54,925 nucleotides of DNA, taken from positions 1 through 54,925 of the IMG/VR virus record IMGVR_UViG_3300034107_000498; one strand, given 5' to 3'. The number at the start of each line of letters is the position of its first letter. Within the stretch, counting starts at the first letter, position 1. Origin of the DNA: a virus. Made by a program: the position numbers and the translations under genes. Shown piece after piece: positions 14,401-21,036 of the stretch. The notes beneath the pieces were generated by a model. That model had not been told where the DNA came from. It saw nothing but the letters and a program-made list of their open reading frames with translations, and did no database searches.

Positions 14401-15087
14401 TTAGTCTCTATAAGCTAAAATAATCTGTTTACACATTTTAGATCTGACAATATCATCATCCATGAATCTTACGACTTCAATGTCTGGGATACGATCTAGT
14501 CTGTGAATTGCATCTGATAGTCCTGAGTCAGGAATATCTGCTTGATCTACGTCGCCACTAATAATCATTTTACAGTTTTTACCAATGCGTGATAGCAGCA
14601 TTTTCATTTCTTCTTTTGTGGCATTTTGTGCTTCATCTAAGAGAACAATGCAATTGTCAAAAGTTGCACCTCGCATAAAGCCCAGTGGCTTAGGCTCAAT
14701 CGTTTTTGCTTTTAGTGCGTACTCGTAAAACCCTTTTCCAAGGCTACGAGCAAATACGTTATCAAAAGGTTCTAGATAAGGAGCATACTTCTCCTCTAGT
14801 GTACCTGGTAAAAATCCTAGCCCACGTCCTGTTTCTACGTTGGGTCTAGTCAGAATTATTTTCTGAATACGTCTATGAAAGAGTTCTCCCGCAGCATATG
14901 TTGCTGCTACATACGTCTTACCTGTTCCAGCACTTCCTACACCAAATACTATTTGATTAGATTGAATTGCTCTTAGGTATTCTGCCTGTATAAAGTTTAG
15001 GGGTTTTACGTCTGTAAATCCATACTCTACTGGGTTACGTTCCAATTGAATTACATTGTCGCGTCTTGCTCTTTTACCACTTGCCAT
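14401..15087 (-). CDS. phoH: PhoH-like ATPase
   Basis: A 228-residue P-loop ATPase. Walker A is GSAGTGKT (51-58), the conserved block KIILTRPNVETGRGLGFLPG lies at 76-95 with the PhoH-type segment EKYAPYLEPFDN next to it, and Walker B is VLLDEAQNA (148-156). The core is complete and has no extra nuclease domain. PhoH is a helicase-like ATPase, often phosphate-responsive in bacteria and common in aquatic phages; its role in phage infection is debated. A perfect promoter lies about 43 bp upstream and AAGGAAG precedes the ATG. This gene has its own promoter, separate from the lysis genes next to it. Confidence 0.95.
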   Translation of the reverse strand: MASGKRARRDNVIQLERNPVEYGFTDVKPLNFIQAEYLRAIQSNQIVFGVGSAGTGKTYVAATYAAGELFHRRIQKIILTRPNVETGRGLGFLPGTLEEKYAPYLEPFDNVFARSLGKGFYEYALKAKTIEPKPLGFMRGATFDNCIVLLDEAQNATKEEMKMLLSRIGKNCKMIISGDVDQADIPDSGLSDAIHRLDRIPDIEVVRFMDDDIVRSKMCKQIILAYRD

Positions 15088-15129
15088 AAACTTCCTTGTA
15101 AGGTTGATAAAATTGATCTGCCTATTTAT

Positions 15130-15158
15130 ATTATAGCAGACCTAGATGTGTCTGTCAA
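15130..15158 (-). promoter_or_regulatory. Consensus sigma70 promoter for phoH
   Basis: On the - strand TTGACA (15153-15158) and TATAAT (15130-15135) are both perfect, 17 bp apart. The transcript would start near 15123, leaving a leader of about 36 nt with an AAGGAAG ribosome site. Confidence 0.93.
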
Positions 15159-15166
15159 ATATAAAT

Positions 15167-15394
15167 TTACTTCTTCTTAGCTTCTTCAACTTTAGTACCT
15201 TCAAGTTTTTGGTGCACTTTAATAGTTTTGCACTCTTCTTGAGGTTTGCCTGCTTTGTCTAGTACAGGCTTTCCAGCTTTATCTGTTTTTTCTTTACAGA
15301 CTTTTTTGGTTTCTGCTGTAGCATGTGCTAAATTGTTCCACGCTGGAAACGCAAAACCTGCAACCATACATACTGCCCAAAATAATTTTTTCAT
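15167..15394 (-). CDS. Small secreted protein with DKAGKP repeat
   Basis: A 75-residue protein with a clear N-terminal signal peptide (MKKLFWAVCMVAGFAF, cleavage likely near AHA at 24-26). The mature part is Lys-rich with three DKAGKP-type units (TDKAGKPVLDKAGKPQEEC) and two cysteines. It ends the lysis cluster and begins with an ATGA overlap. A periplasmic or outer membrane role during lysis is inferred from position. No family recognised. Confidence 0.7.
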   Translation of the reverse strand: MKKLFWAVCMVAGFAFPAWNNLAHATAETKKVCKEKTDKAGKPVLDKAGKPQEECKTIKVHQKLEGTKVEEAKKK

Positions 15395-15609
15395 TTCTTT
15401 TCCTTAGTTGATGCAAACTTTTCGCTTGCTGTAAATCCTAATCCTGCAATTACAATAAACATCATAGAATCAAATAGTTTTGCGTCTATGGGATAACCAA
15501 GTATCATAGCTATAAAAGCACCAGCACATAGTAAAAAAGCTAAAAAAGTAATTACTCGTTTGCTACTAACGGCTGAGTCTTCTGATAACATAATTTTTAC
15601 GTTATCCAT
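15391..15609 (-). CDS. Small membrane protein, holin-like
   Basis: A 72-residue protein with two hydrophobic helices (about residues 21-39 and 45-62) separated by a short turn, and charged ends (SSKRV at the N side, SEKFASTKEKK at the C side). This is the shape of class II holins, the inner membrane proteins that open holes for the endolysin. It lies downstream of another two-helix protein and starts at the very base following that gene's stop. Which of the two is the holin, and whether the other is an antiholin, cannot be read from sequence. Confidence 0.65.
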   Translation of the reverse strand: MDNVKIMLSEDSAVSSKRVITFLAFLLCAGAFIAMILGYPIDAKLFDSMMFIVIAGLGFTASEKFASTKEKK

Positions 15610-16068
15610 TTAGATTTCCGGATGCGGTGCTTGTTGTGGGGCGGGCTTTCCGTTAATATAAGTAATATTAGTAACAGGAGCTGTTGAAGTTCCATTAAAA
15701 CCAGCAGTTGTTGAGAATCCTGGTGAAAAGGTAGGCTCAATCTTAACTGGATTAGCTTTGGCATAAGTATTTGAATTTTCTTGCGCTTGCTTAATCATGT
15801 CACGTTTCATGTCCATTTCTTCTTTGCTACCGCCTGCTAACATAATTCCTGACAATGTACCTGTTAAGAAGGTAGCAATCGGAATAATCATCTCAAAAAA
15901 CTTTTGATCGATTGGGCTAATAGCGTTTAGTGGCTGGGTAATAAAAATAATAGAGTACAAAACTACAAACACAATGCCAGTTAGTGTAAGCGCAAGACAA
16001 ATCCCAATAAAGAATTTTAGGCGCGCCATTAGCTGATCTTCAGTATAGATAATTGTGTTACTTTCCAC
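15610..16068 (-). CDS. Two-helix membrane protein, holin candidate
   Basis: A 152-residue protein. The start chosen is GTG at 16068 because AAGGAG lies 7 nt upstream and it overlaps the previous gene by only 11 nt; an in-frame ATG at 16146 would overlap by 89 nt with no comparable ribosome site. Two transmembrane segments (about 20-43 and 61-80) are followed by a long soluble tail that is Pro-rich at its end (NGKPAPQQAPHP). This is longer than a classical holin. It may act as holin or as another lysis regulator. Family not recognised. Confidence 0.7.
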   Translation of the reverse strand: MESNTIIYTEDQLMARLKFFIGICLALTLTGIVFVVLYSIIFITQPLNAISPIDQKFFEMIIPIATFLTGTLSGIMLAGGSKEEMDMKRDMIKQAQENSNTYAKANPVKIEPTFSPGFSTTAGFNGTSTAPVTNITYINGKPAPQQAPHPEI

Positions 16069-16363
16069 GGGTAGCTCCTTGTGTTTGCTGAGGTGTGCAC
16101 GCAGCCACTGGTGCAACTGATTGATTAAATGTTTGAGTTTGTCCATCTTTGGGAGGTCCTAGTCTTGGATCGCGTTGGCCTTTAAAAATATGCTCTGGGC
16201 ACGTTCGGGTAACATCACAGATAGGTACTTTGCAGTAATCTTTGTCCCAATTTGTGGGATCTTGGCAAGGATATCGAAAACTGTCTTTGCCACAAAAAGC
16301 TAGAGCCACGGGTATTGATAGCAAAAGTATTGCCCATTTAAATAGTTTTAAATCGTTGTGCAT
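16058..16363 (-). CDS. Small secreted Cys-rich protein of the lysis cluster
   Basis: A 101-residue protein with a signal peptide (WAILLLSIPVALA, about residues 10-22) and a mature part carrying six or so cysteines in the pattern CGKDSFRYPCQDP...C...C...C...C. This Cys pattern recurs in small proteins next to lysis genes of aquatic phages; its function is unknown. An exported disulfide-stabilised domain, possibly membrane-attached, is likely. It starts immediately after the stop of a 49-residue membrane protein. Confidence 0.75.
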   Translation of the reverse strand: MHNDLKLFKWAILLLSIPVALAFCGKDSFRYPCQDPTNWDKDYCKVPICDVTRTCPEHIFKGQRDPRLGPPKDGQTQTFNQSVAPVAACTPQQTQGATRGK

Positions 16364-16513
16364 TTATAGCCCTATTTTTCCTAATAATAAATTAACAATT
16401 TTATCTGATAGATCGTCGGGTAGAAACTTAAGAAAACCTAAGAAGTATAGTGCAACGCACCCGTATACAAATATTTTTAAGCACATATCAAAAGTTTTTT
16501 GATATTCGTTCAT
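16364..16513 (-). CDS. Short membrane protein (49 residues)
   Basis: A 49-residue ORF that overlaps the upstream gene's stop as ATGA and ends just before the next ATG (TAAATG), filling the gap exactly. It has one hydrophobic helix, about residues 13-31 (IFVYGCVALYFLGFLKFL), with a short charged N-terminus and a C-terminal amphipathic end. The tight fit with both neighbours is the main evidence that it is real. Function unknown; a lysis accessory or membrane anchor is possible. Confidence 0.65.
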   Translation of the reverse strand: MNEYQKTFDMCLKIFVYGCVALYFLGFLKFLPDDLSDKIVNLLLGKIGL

Positions 16514-17007
16514 CTGCCACACCTATTGCCTGTTTGACAATACTGCATTAGTTCGTAACCACCAATAAACATTATAAATAAAACAAAAGCAGCTCCACCA
16601 AGTATCATAGCCCATTCATTTAATTCTTCTTCTTTTTGCTTACGTGCACGTTCTTGAGCATTAAAAAGTCTTAGATCATTAGCATCATCTGCATCCATCT
16701 GTGCTTGACGATCTTTAATCTTCTGCCAAACATCAATTTTGCCTGTTTGCATAAACAACATTTTTAGTTCTTCTTCAAATGCTCTGGCTTGTTCTAGGGC
16801 CATTTCAATTTGTAGAGCAGTGCCCATGTTGTTGCCTTTGCCAGACTTCTTTGCTTCCATTAAAGCTTTAGTCGCCGTGCTTTTAGCATCAAACATTTTG
16901 CCAATCATGGGTGCTAGTGACCCTAAATCGTTAGCAACTTTCGAAGCTTTTTTGACCATAGAAATGGCCGTTTGTATCCCCGCTAGTGCGGTCATTGGAT
17001 CTATCAT
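16510..17007 (-). CDS. Coiled-coil protein with C-terminal membrane helix
   Basis: A 165-residue protein. Residues 1-55 are moderately hydrophobic, residues 55-130 are a charged helix likely to form a coiled coil (RARKQKEEELNE), and about 131-152 is a transmembrane segment (WAMILGGAAFVLFIMFIGG). The last residues are cysteine-containing (YCQTGNRC). GGGGG-rich sequence precedes the ATG. It lies between the endolysin-adjacent secreted protein and the holin-like genes. A role in lysis or in the virion is possible; I cannot identify the family. Confidence 0.7.
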   Translation of the reverse strand: MIDPMTALAGIQTAISMVKKASKVANDLGSLAPMIGKMFDAKSTATKALMEAKKSGKGNNMGTALQIEMALEQARAFEEELKMLFMQTGKIDVWQKIKDRQAQMDADDANDLRLFNAQERARKQKEEELNEWAMILGGAAFVLFIMFIGGYELMQYCQTGNRCGR

Positions 17008-17015
17008 AGTACCCC

Positions 17016-17153
17016 CTATCGGCGTTTTTTACGCCATTCTAAACAAATTACTTTTCTTGAATACACGTCTCCAGTCCATGCCCACCTAACACATTCATAT
17101 TCGTCAGGTTTAGCATAACTTAATGTTAATGAAATTAACCAAGCGGCAAGCAC
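17016..17153 (-). CDS. Short secreted protein (45 residues), GTG start
   Basis: A 45-residue ORF in the same frame as the endolysin, starting with GTG one codon after the endolysin stop. AGGAG lies 8 nt before the GTG, overlapping the endolysin's last codons. The N-terminus is a short signal-like helix (MLAAWLISLTLSYA), and the mature part reads DEYECVRWAWTGDVYSRKV with two Cys. I associate this CVRW..TGDVY pattern with small proteins near phage lysis genes. It could also be a readthrough extension of the endolysin, as only one stop codon separates them. Confidence 0.65.
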   Translation of the reverse strand: MLAAWLISLTLSYAKPDEYECVRWAWTGDVYSRKVICLEWRKKRR

Positions 17154-17156
17154 CGC

Positions 17157-17771
17157 TTAGGCTCCTAGTACATGCTTGGCATGTTCATAGTGTTTTTTAC
17201 GATCTTCTAATCCAATAGTACCGCCATTGATGCGTTTGGTAAGTGTTAAGATATCATCTTTATCCGCCCACTGATTTAAGTTGTTAGTTTCCCAGAACCA
17301 GCAAGCTGATTGGGCTGCACCTTCAAAAGTTTCCATATATTGAGAAGCTTCTTCAGGCGATAAGTTTATTGAGGCAGCAAACCAAAAGTAGTTATCTTTG
17401 CCAGTTAATTGAATTAATCCGCGACCGCTGTAACGATAGCCATCGCCTGTTTCAGGTCCGCCATTACCCATCCTATTAGCATAGACTAGATTGGCAATTT
17501 TTTCTGGCTTGTTTGCATACTGTTGAGCCATCTCGTCTGTGGGAAAATATTTAGGAAAAATCTTCCTAAGTGTAACTGCACGATAATTTAAGTTTTCTTT
17601 GATTGCACGAAAACCACCTGACTCATGCGCACATTGCGCTAAAAATGCTGCCATGCGCTGTGGAGTATTAATTTCGTATTCTGGTAGTAGCTGTACTAAT
17701 GCTTTGTGCCAGTACTCTATGTATGGATTTTTCTCAACAATTTGTTTTAGTTGCTGTAATGTTAATTCCAT
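17157..17771 (-). CDS. Endolysin, GH19 chitinase-type muramidase
   Basis: A 204-residue single-domain glycoside hydrolase family 19 enzyme. The catalytic Glu is E50 in CAHESGGF, with a second acidic residue in KENLNY (E59). Substrate-binding blocks YANRMGNGGPETGDGYRYSGRG (98-117) and IQLTGKDNY (120-128) are intact. GH19 endolysins cut the glycan chains of peptidoglycan. No signal peptide or wall-binding domain is present, so it needs a holin to cross the inner membrane, as expected in Gram-negative hosts. Its start shares one base with the o-spanin stop. Confidence 0.93.
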   Translation of the reverse strand: MELTLQQLKQIVEKNPYIEYWHKALVQLLPEYEINTPQRMAAFLAQCAHESGGFRAIKENLNYRAVTLRKIFPKYFPTDEMAQQYANKPEKIANLVYANRMGNGGPETGDGYRYSGRGLIQLTGKDNYFWFAASINLSPEEASQYMETFEGAAQSACWFWETNNLNQWADKDDILTLTKRINGGTIGLEDRKKHYEHAKHVLGA

Positions 17772-18034
17772 TATTTAACGCTTTCATAAATGGTTTTTTG
17801 TTCACGATACCAGCGCTGCCAAGCTTCTAATTTAACAGCACACATATAGTATTCAGTATAATTAACCGTTACAATTTTTGCAACATCTGACAATTTGGCT
17901 TCTTCTTGCAATTTTTGTAAGTTAGGGCATGGCTCTTGCACTAGTGTACCTGGAGCTTGTGGAAACTTTGCAGTAACTGGAACGGTTGTGCAAGCACTTA
18001 GTAGTAAAATTATTGATATTAATAAAAACTTCAT
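17771..18034 (-). CDS. Outer-membrane lipoprotein, o-spanin (Rz1-like)
   Basis: An 87-residue protein with a lipoprotein signal peptide ending in the lipobox LLSAC (C15), so the mature protein would be lipidated and held in the outer membrane. The mature part is short, Pro-containing at first (TVPVTAKFPQAPGT), then helical. It follows the inner-membrane spanin candidate with a 4-nt overlap and precedes the endolysin. Together the pair would fuse inner and outer membranes in the last step of lysis. The presence of spanins indicates a Gram-negative host. Confidence 0.82.
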   Translation of the reverse strand: MKFLLISIILLLSACTTVPVTAKFPQAPGTLVQEPCPNLQKLQEEAKLSDVAKIVTVNYTEYYMCAVKLEAWQRWYREQKTIYESVK

Positions 18035-18450
18035 TTCTTTGGTGCCTCTGCTGCACGATTATGTGTGAGTACAAATTCTTTGGGAATCACACAGTTAGCA
18101 TCAAACTTAACAACTTCACGGTCTACATACTTGATGATATCTTGACCGCGTTGCTTTATAACTTGAGTTTTAACAACAGTTTTTTCCACAATATCAGTAT
18201 TGAGATTAGCAGACTTAGCGGCCGCTTCCGCAACTTTAACTTCTAAGTCTTTGACCTTAGCTAACCAAGCGTCATTGTTGCTAATAGCACCTATCATGTA
18301 GATGCTAACAGCAACCGCTGCTATGCTTGCTGCTTGAATCAACTGTGCATTGGGTAGTAATTTAATAAACTTAGTAGCTATAAATGCTGCTATGCCTGCA
18401 AATAGTGCTAAGTAAAATATCCAGTTTGGTAAAAATTGTAAAATCCACAT
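18031..18450 (-). CDS. Inner-membrane spanin (Rz-like)
   Basis: A 139-residue protein. Residues 8-30 and 36-58 are hydrophobic, so it has two membrane helices, one more than the classical single-helix i-spanin. Residues 65-110 form a periplasmic helical region (KVKDLEVKVAEAAAKSAN), and the C-terminal part has the block YVDREVVKF and CVIPKEFVLTHNRAAE found in spanin-like proteins of aquatic phages. It lies upstream of the lipoprotein o-spanin with overlapping stop/start. Function inferred from architecture and position. Confidence 0.75.
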   Translation of the reverse strand: MWILQFLPNWIFYLALFAGIAAFIATKFIKLLPNAQLIQAASIAAVAVSIYMIGAISNNDAWLAKVKDLEVKVAEAAAKSANLNTDIVEKTVVKTQVIKQRGQDIIKYVDREVVKFDANCVIPKEFVLTHNRAAEAPKK

Positions 18451-18545
18451 TATTTAAGCCCTCCGTAATGATACCAGTAATCTACCCATTGCTGCTCATA
18501 CTTCAGGAAATAATTCTTTATGTATGTAATCGTGGACTTGATCAT
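18450..18545 (-). CDS. Possible 31-residue protein bridging pcyX-like gene and i-spanin
   Basis: An ORF that starts inside the 3' end of the bilin reductase gene (50 nt overlap) and ends with a TAATG shared with the i-spanin start. It encodes a Tyr/Trp-rich peptide (first half KSTITYIKNYF, second half WVDYWYHYGGLK). AGGA lies 7 nt before the ATG. It may be a real microprotein, or serve only as a coupling leader for the spanin. Evidence is the exact coupling; no homologue is known to me. Confidence 0.4.
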   Translation of the reverse strand: MIKSTITYIKNYFLKYEQQWVDYWYHYGGLK

Positions 18546-19182
18546 CGTTAAATCCTAGTGTTTTCAATACTCTGGGAGTATGTGGGTTACATTTTTGTTG
18601 CTGACAGTAATAATTTTGTTTTTCTGTAAAATTATTCTGTGTTACCATATCCTCATATTTTAATGCTGGGCGATATTTTGATATGTTATCTAAGTAGTAA
18701 ATTAACGACTTCTTGGATATTTCTAATATTATACTCATTTCAAAATCAGTATTAATATTTCCAGCAGCAACCATGCGGTTTGAAAATATATTACGTGCCC
18801 ATTCAGGCAGTTCTCGTGGCTTTGCCCACGAGGTAGGTTCTACAAACTCTTGAAACCATTTGCACATTGGGTGCTCAGGGTCGCCTGTAGGTGAAAAATC
18901 TAAAAACGCTCCTGTGATCTTATTTGTTCCTGCTACAATGTCAAAGCCGTAAATTGGGGCTGCATCGTAAACGTGCGGGAATATACACAAGTGCATCATA
19001 TAAAGTTTTTTGGATTCTGACACGTCAATAACATCTAAGTTACCACGTCGGATCCAAGCACTAGAAAAATTCTTAGTGTACCAACCAGAATCGTATTCTG
19101 TTGGCAAAGGAAAAGCTCGTGCTGCAAGAATTGTTTCCAATTCTTGTGCATGAGCTTTTAGTTTACTGAATATTGTACTCAT
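18496..19182 (-). CDS. pcyX: Ferredoxin-dependent bilin reductase, PcyX-like
   Basis: A 228-residue single-domain enzyme. Family motifs are clear: HLCIFP (64-69), PIYGFDIVAG (76-85), GAFLDFSPTG (91-100), PRELPEWARNIFS (122-134) and YYCQQQ (191-196). H64 and D81 are spaced 17 apart and match the catalytic His88 and Asp105 of PcyA. The Glu of the PcyA triad appears replaced by Asp (D53), as described for phage PcyX, and N199 stands where PcyA and PebS have a second Asp. PcyX reduces biliverdin by four electrons to phycoerythrobilin. The exact product here is inferred. It overlaps the heme oxygenase gene by 20 nt and needs host ferredoxin. Confidence 0.9.
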   Translation of the reverse strand: MSTIFSKLKAHAQELETILAARAFPLPTEYDSGWYTKNFSSAWIRRGNLDVIDVSESKKLYMMHLCIFPHVYDAAPIYGFDIVAGTNKITGAFLDFSPTGDPEHPMCKWFQEFVEPTSWAKPRELPEWARNIFSNRMVAAGNINTDFEMSIILEISKKSLIYYLDNISKYRPALKYEDMVTQNNFTEKQNYYCQQQKCNPHTPRVLKTLGFNDDQVHDYIHKELFPEV

Positions 19183-19702
19183 TGGCTAACTCTGTAAATA
19201 GTTCAATAGCAAAAGCAAAACATTCGTTGGCTTCTGCAGCCATTGATATATCTAATTTTTCACGAAGTGCGGTAATTAACTCGCTGCGATTTTCAAAATC
19301 ATACATTGTAGTAGTGCCAGGAACAACACGTTTAATCATCTGACCGCCGTAAAGGTCACCCATATGACGAACATATAAGTGCGCTAGTAATTGACTATCA
19401 GTTAAATTTCGTGTGGTTATATATTGAATATATTTTTGGGTACTAGTATACGTTGTTGTTTTGCACTTTGGTAAATTTTCAAAGTCTGCTAATATTTTTT
19501 TGTTACGCTCTATTCCAGTCAAGCCACTTAAAAGGCCTCGGCTGTTAGCCACGGCCTCAAGTGTTTGATAAATTGCGTGTTGATTAAACAAAAAGTCAGC
19601 ATAAATATTTTCAGAAATATTACCGCTTAACAATAGTTTTGTAAAAGATTGTTGTTCAGCTAACACATGGTTTTCATGTGTTAGTGTTTTTAGTGTTGTC
19701 AT
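19163..19702 (-). CDS. ho1: Heme oxygenase (biliverdin-forming)
   Basis: A 179-residue all-helical protein. The proximal heme ligand is H12 (THENHVLAEQ aligned to the canonical ATKEVHTQAE), and the distal helix carries GDLYGGQ (115-121), matching the conserved GDLSGGQ of heme oxygenases. It is shorter than the approximately 230-240 residues of cyanobacterial HO1, as other phage versions are. It should open heme to biliverdin IX-alpha, CO and Fe(II), using reductant from host ferredoxin. Its start shares a base with the previous tail-chaperone stop and has no clear ribosome site, so translation depends on coupling. Its product is the substrate of the adjacent bilin reductase. Confidence 0.93.
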   Translation of the reverse strand: MTTLKTLTHENHVLAEQQSFTKLLLSGNISENIYADFLFNQHAIYQTLEAVANSRGLLSGLTGIERNKKILADFENLPKCKTTTYTSTQKYIQYITTRNLTDSQLLAHLYVRHMGDLYGGQMIKRVVPGTTTMYDFENRSELITALREKLDISMAAEANECFAFAIELFTELANEYNIQ

Positions 19703-20067
19703 TAGGTTGGTGCTTGTGGTACTACAATTTCTGCAATAGTTGTAGCTGCTGCAAAAGTTTGTGGCATATCACGTAATTGTTGACGATAAGTTGCCCACTC
19801 AGCTTTTTTAGCTGCAGTTAGTGGGCTGTCCGCTACCTGAGTCCAATCAGATTCTTGTAATAGATGTGCTCGTAAACTACGAATACCCATATCAAGTTGA
19901 GCTTTAGTAATTTCTGGCTCCGCTGGAACAGGAATGTGCTCAATCCAGCCGAGTTCAGTTAAACCAACAGTGTCTGTTAAACCTGTTCTGGCTAAAACTT
20001 GACGATAAGGAACTAAGCTTTCTATTACTACGCCATTTACTACATAGTTAAATAATACATTATCCAT
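19702..20067 (-). CDS. Tail fibre assembly chaperone-like protein
   Basis: A 121-residue protein. The second half carries the common phage tail chaperone signature (LLQESDWTQVADSPLTAAKK, then EWATYRQQLRDMP). The first half is beta-rich and includes YVVNGVVIESLVPYRQVL. Such proteins help fold and trimerise the adjacent fibre. Its start overlaps the stop of the glycine-rich fibre as TAATG, which pairs them. It is the last tail gene before the bilin genes. Confidence 0.8.
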   Translation of the reverse strand: MDNVLFNYVVNGVVIESLVPYRQVLARTGLTDTVGLTELGWIEHIPVPAEPEITKAQLDMGIRSLRAHLLQESDWTQVADSPLTAAKKAEWATYRQQLRDMPQTFAAATTIAEIVVPQAPT

Positions 20068-20984
20068 TACATATCTCCTGTGCCAGTTGACGGAAATTTT
20101 CTACCGGTACCCCAAATAATACGAACACAGCCGCGTCCACCAACTTGTATACCGTGACCAAATGCTGAGTTGTCGCCAGGACCGCCACCGCCACCGCCGT
20201 AAAGACCGCCAGGTCTTTCGCCAGTACCATAGCTGTACCAAGGATTTTCACCCATTCTGCCGTCTTCACCACCTGATCCGCCTTTGCCGCCGTCATATGA
20301 TGTACCGGCACCTGAAGCACCTTGACCAAATGGTCCTGTACCACCACCACTAGAATAACCGTGTGTACTAGAATAGTTACCACCACCGCCAGCACCACCG
20401 CCACTGCCAGCACTTCCACCAGAGTTACCACCATTGCCAGTATATCCTCCAGCACCTCCACCAGCTTGGCTACTTGCGCCAGAACCACCGTTACCACCGC
20501 CATCACCTGTCCAAGTACCGCCACTTTTATTTGGAGAACCACCGCCTCTGACAGTAGCCGTATCAATAAAAAAGCTAGTTCCGCCAGCAGGATCAGTACC
20601 GCCTAGGTTACCACCTTTACCTACTTGAACAGTATAAGTTTTGCCCGGCTCAACTGAAATGTTGTTTTTCCAACCTAATCCACCACCACCACCACCTCCG
20701 TTACCAGACGAAGTAGCTCCACTGCTAGAAGCTCCGCCACCAATACAAACTACACATACTGAAGTAACGCCAGGCGGGCAAGTCCAAGCATAGGTACCGG
20801 CTCCAAAACCATAAAAAGCCTGGCCTACAGGTCCTGAAGGACCGCCTTCGACAGGTGGGGGTACAAAAGTAAGATTACCTTTACCATCAGTTAATAATGC
20901 TTGACCAGCAGTACCGTCTCGTAAAGGAAGTGTAAATTCAGCACCTTCTCGTCTTTGTAATTGATCTGTTACAATTTTTGTCAT
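20067..20984 (-). CDS. Glycine-rich receptor-binding tail protein
   Basis: A 305-residue protein. The first 45 residues (MTKIVTDQLQRREGAEFTLP...GQALLTDGKGNLTF) match the N-terminus of the neighbouring 308-residue fibre, suggesting the same attachment point. Residues 55-285 consist of glycine-rich runs (GGGGGG, SGGSAGSGGG) with short aromatic turns, like the polyglycine-sandwich tips of phage adhesins. The C-terminus (VGGRGCVRIIWG) is a common end for this type. It likely contacts the host receptor. The encoding DNA has strong GCC/ACC-rich complexity on the + strand that explains several misleading + strand frames. Confidence 0.85.
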   Translation of the reverse strand: MTKIVTDQLQRREGAEFTLPLRDGTAGQALLTDGKGNLTFVPPPVEGGPSGPVGQAFYGFGAGTYAWTCPPGVTSVCVVCIGGGASSSGATSSGNGGGGGGGLGWKNNISVEPGKTYTVQVGKGGNLGGTDPAGGTSFFIDTATVRGGGSPNKSGGTWTGDGGGNGGSGASSQAGGGAGGYTGNGGNSGGSAGSGGGAGGGGNYSSTHGYSSGGGTGPFGQGASGAGTSYDGGKGGSGGEDGRMGENPWYSYGTGERPGGLYGGGGGGPGDNSAFGHGIQVGGRGCVRIIWGTGRKFPSTGTGDM

Positions 20985-21007
20985 AAATTATCCTAATAAG
21001 GTAAAAT

Positions 21008-21032
21008 GAGTGGGATATAAATATCCCACTCT
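21008..21032 (-). terminator. Hairpin between the two fibre cassettes, possible attenuator
   Basis: An 11-bp palindrome, GAGTGGGATAT with ATATCCCACTC, followed on the - strand by ATTTTACC. The T-run is short, so partial termination is more likely than a full stop, and downstream genes have no visible promoter. Confidence 0.5.
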
Positions 21033-21036
21033 GTTA

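Noticed and set aside
18496-19702. The bilin genes as cyanobacterial host contamination or a chimeric assembly.
   Set aside because: The genes are stitched to phage tail and lysis genes by stop/start overlaps and share the local AT-rich composition.
20060-20628. Long frames on both strands across the glycine-rich fibre.
   Set aside because: GGN-rich DNA keeps other frames open. The out-of-frame products are low-complexity Val/Leu or Thr/Ser/Pro runs with no independent signal.
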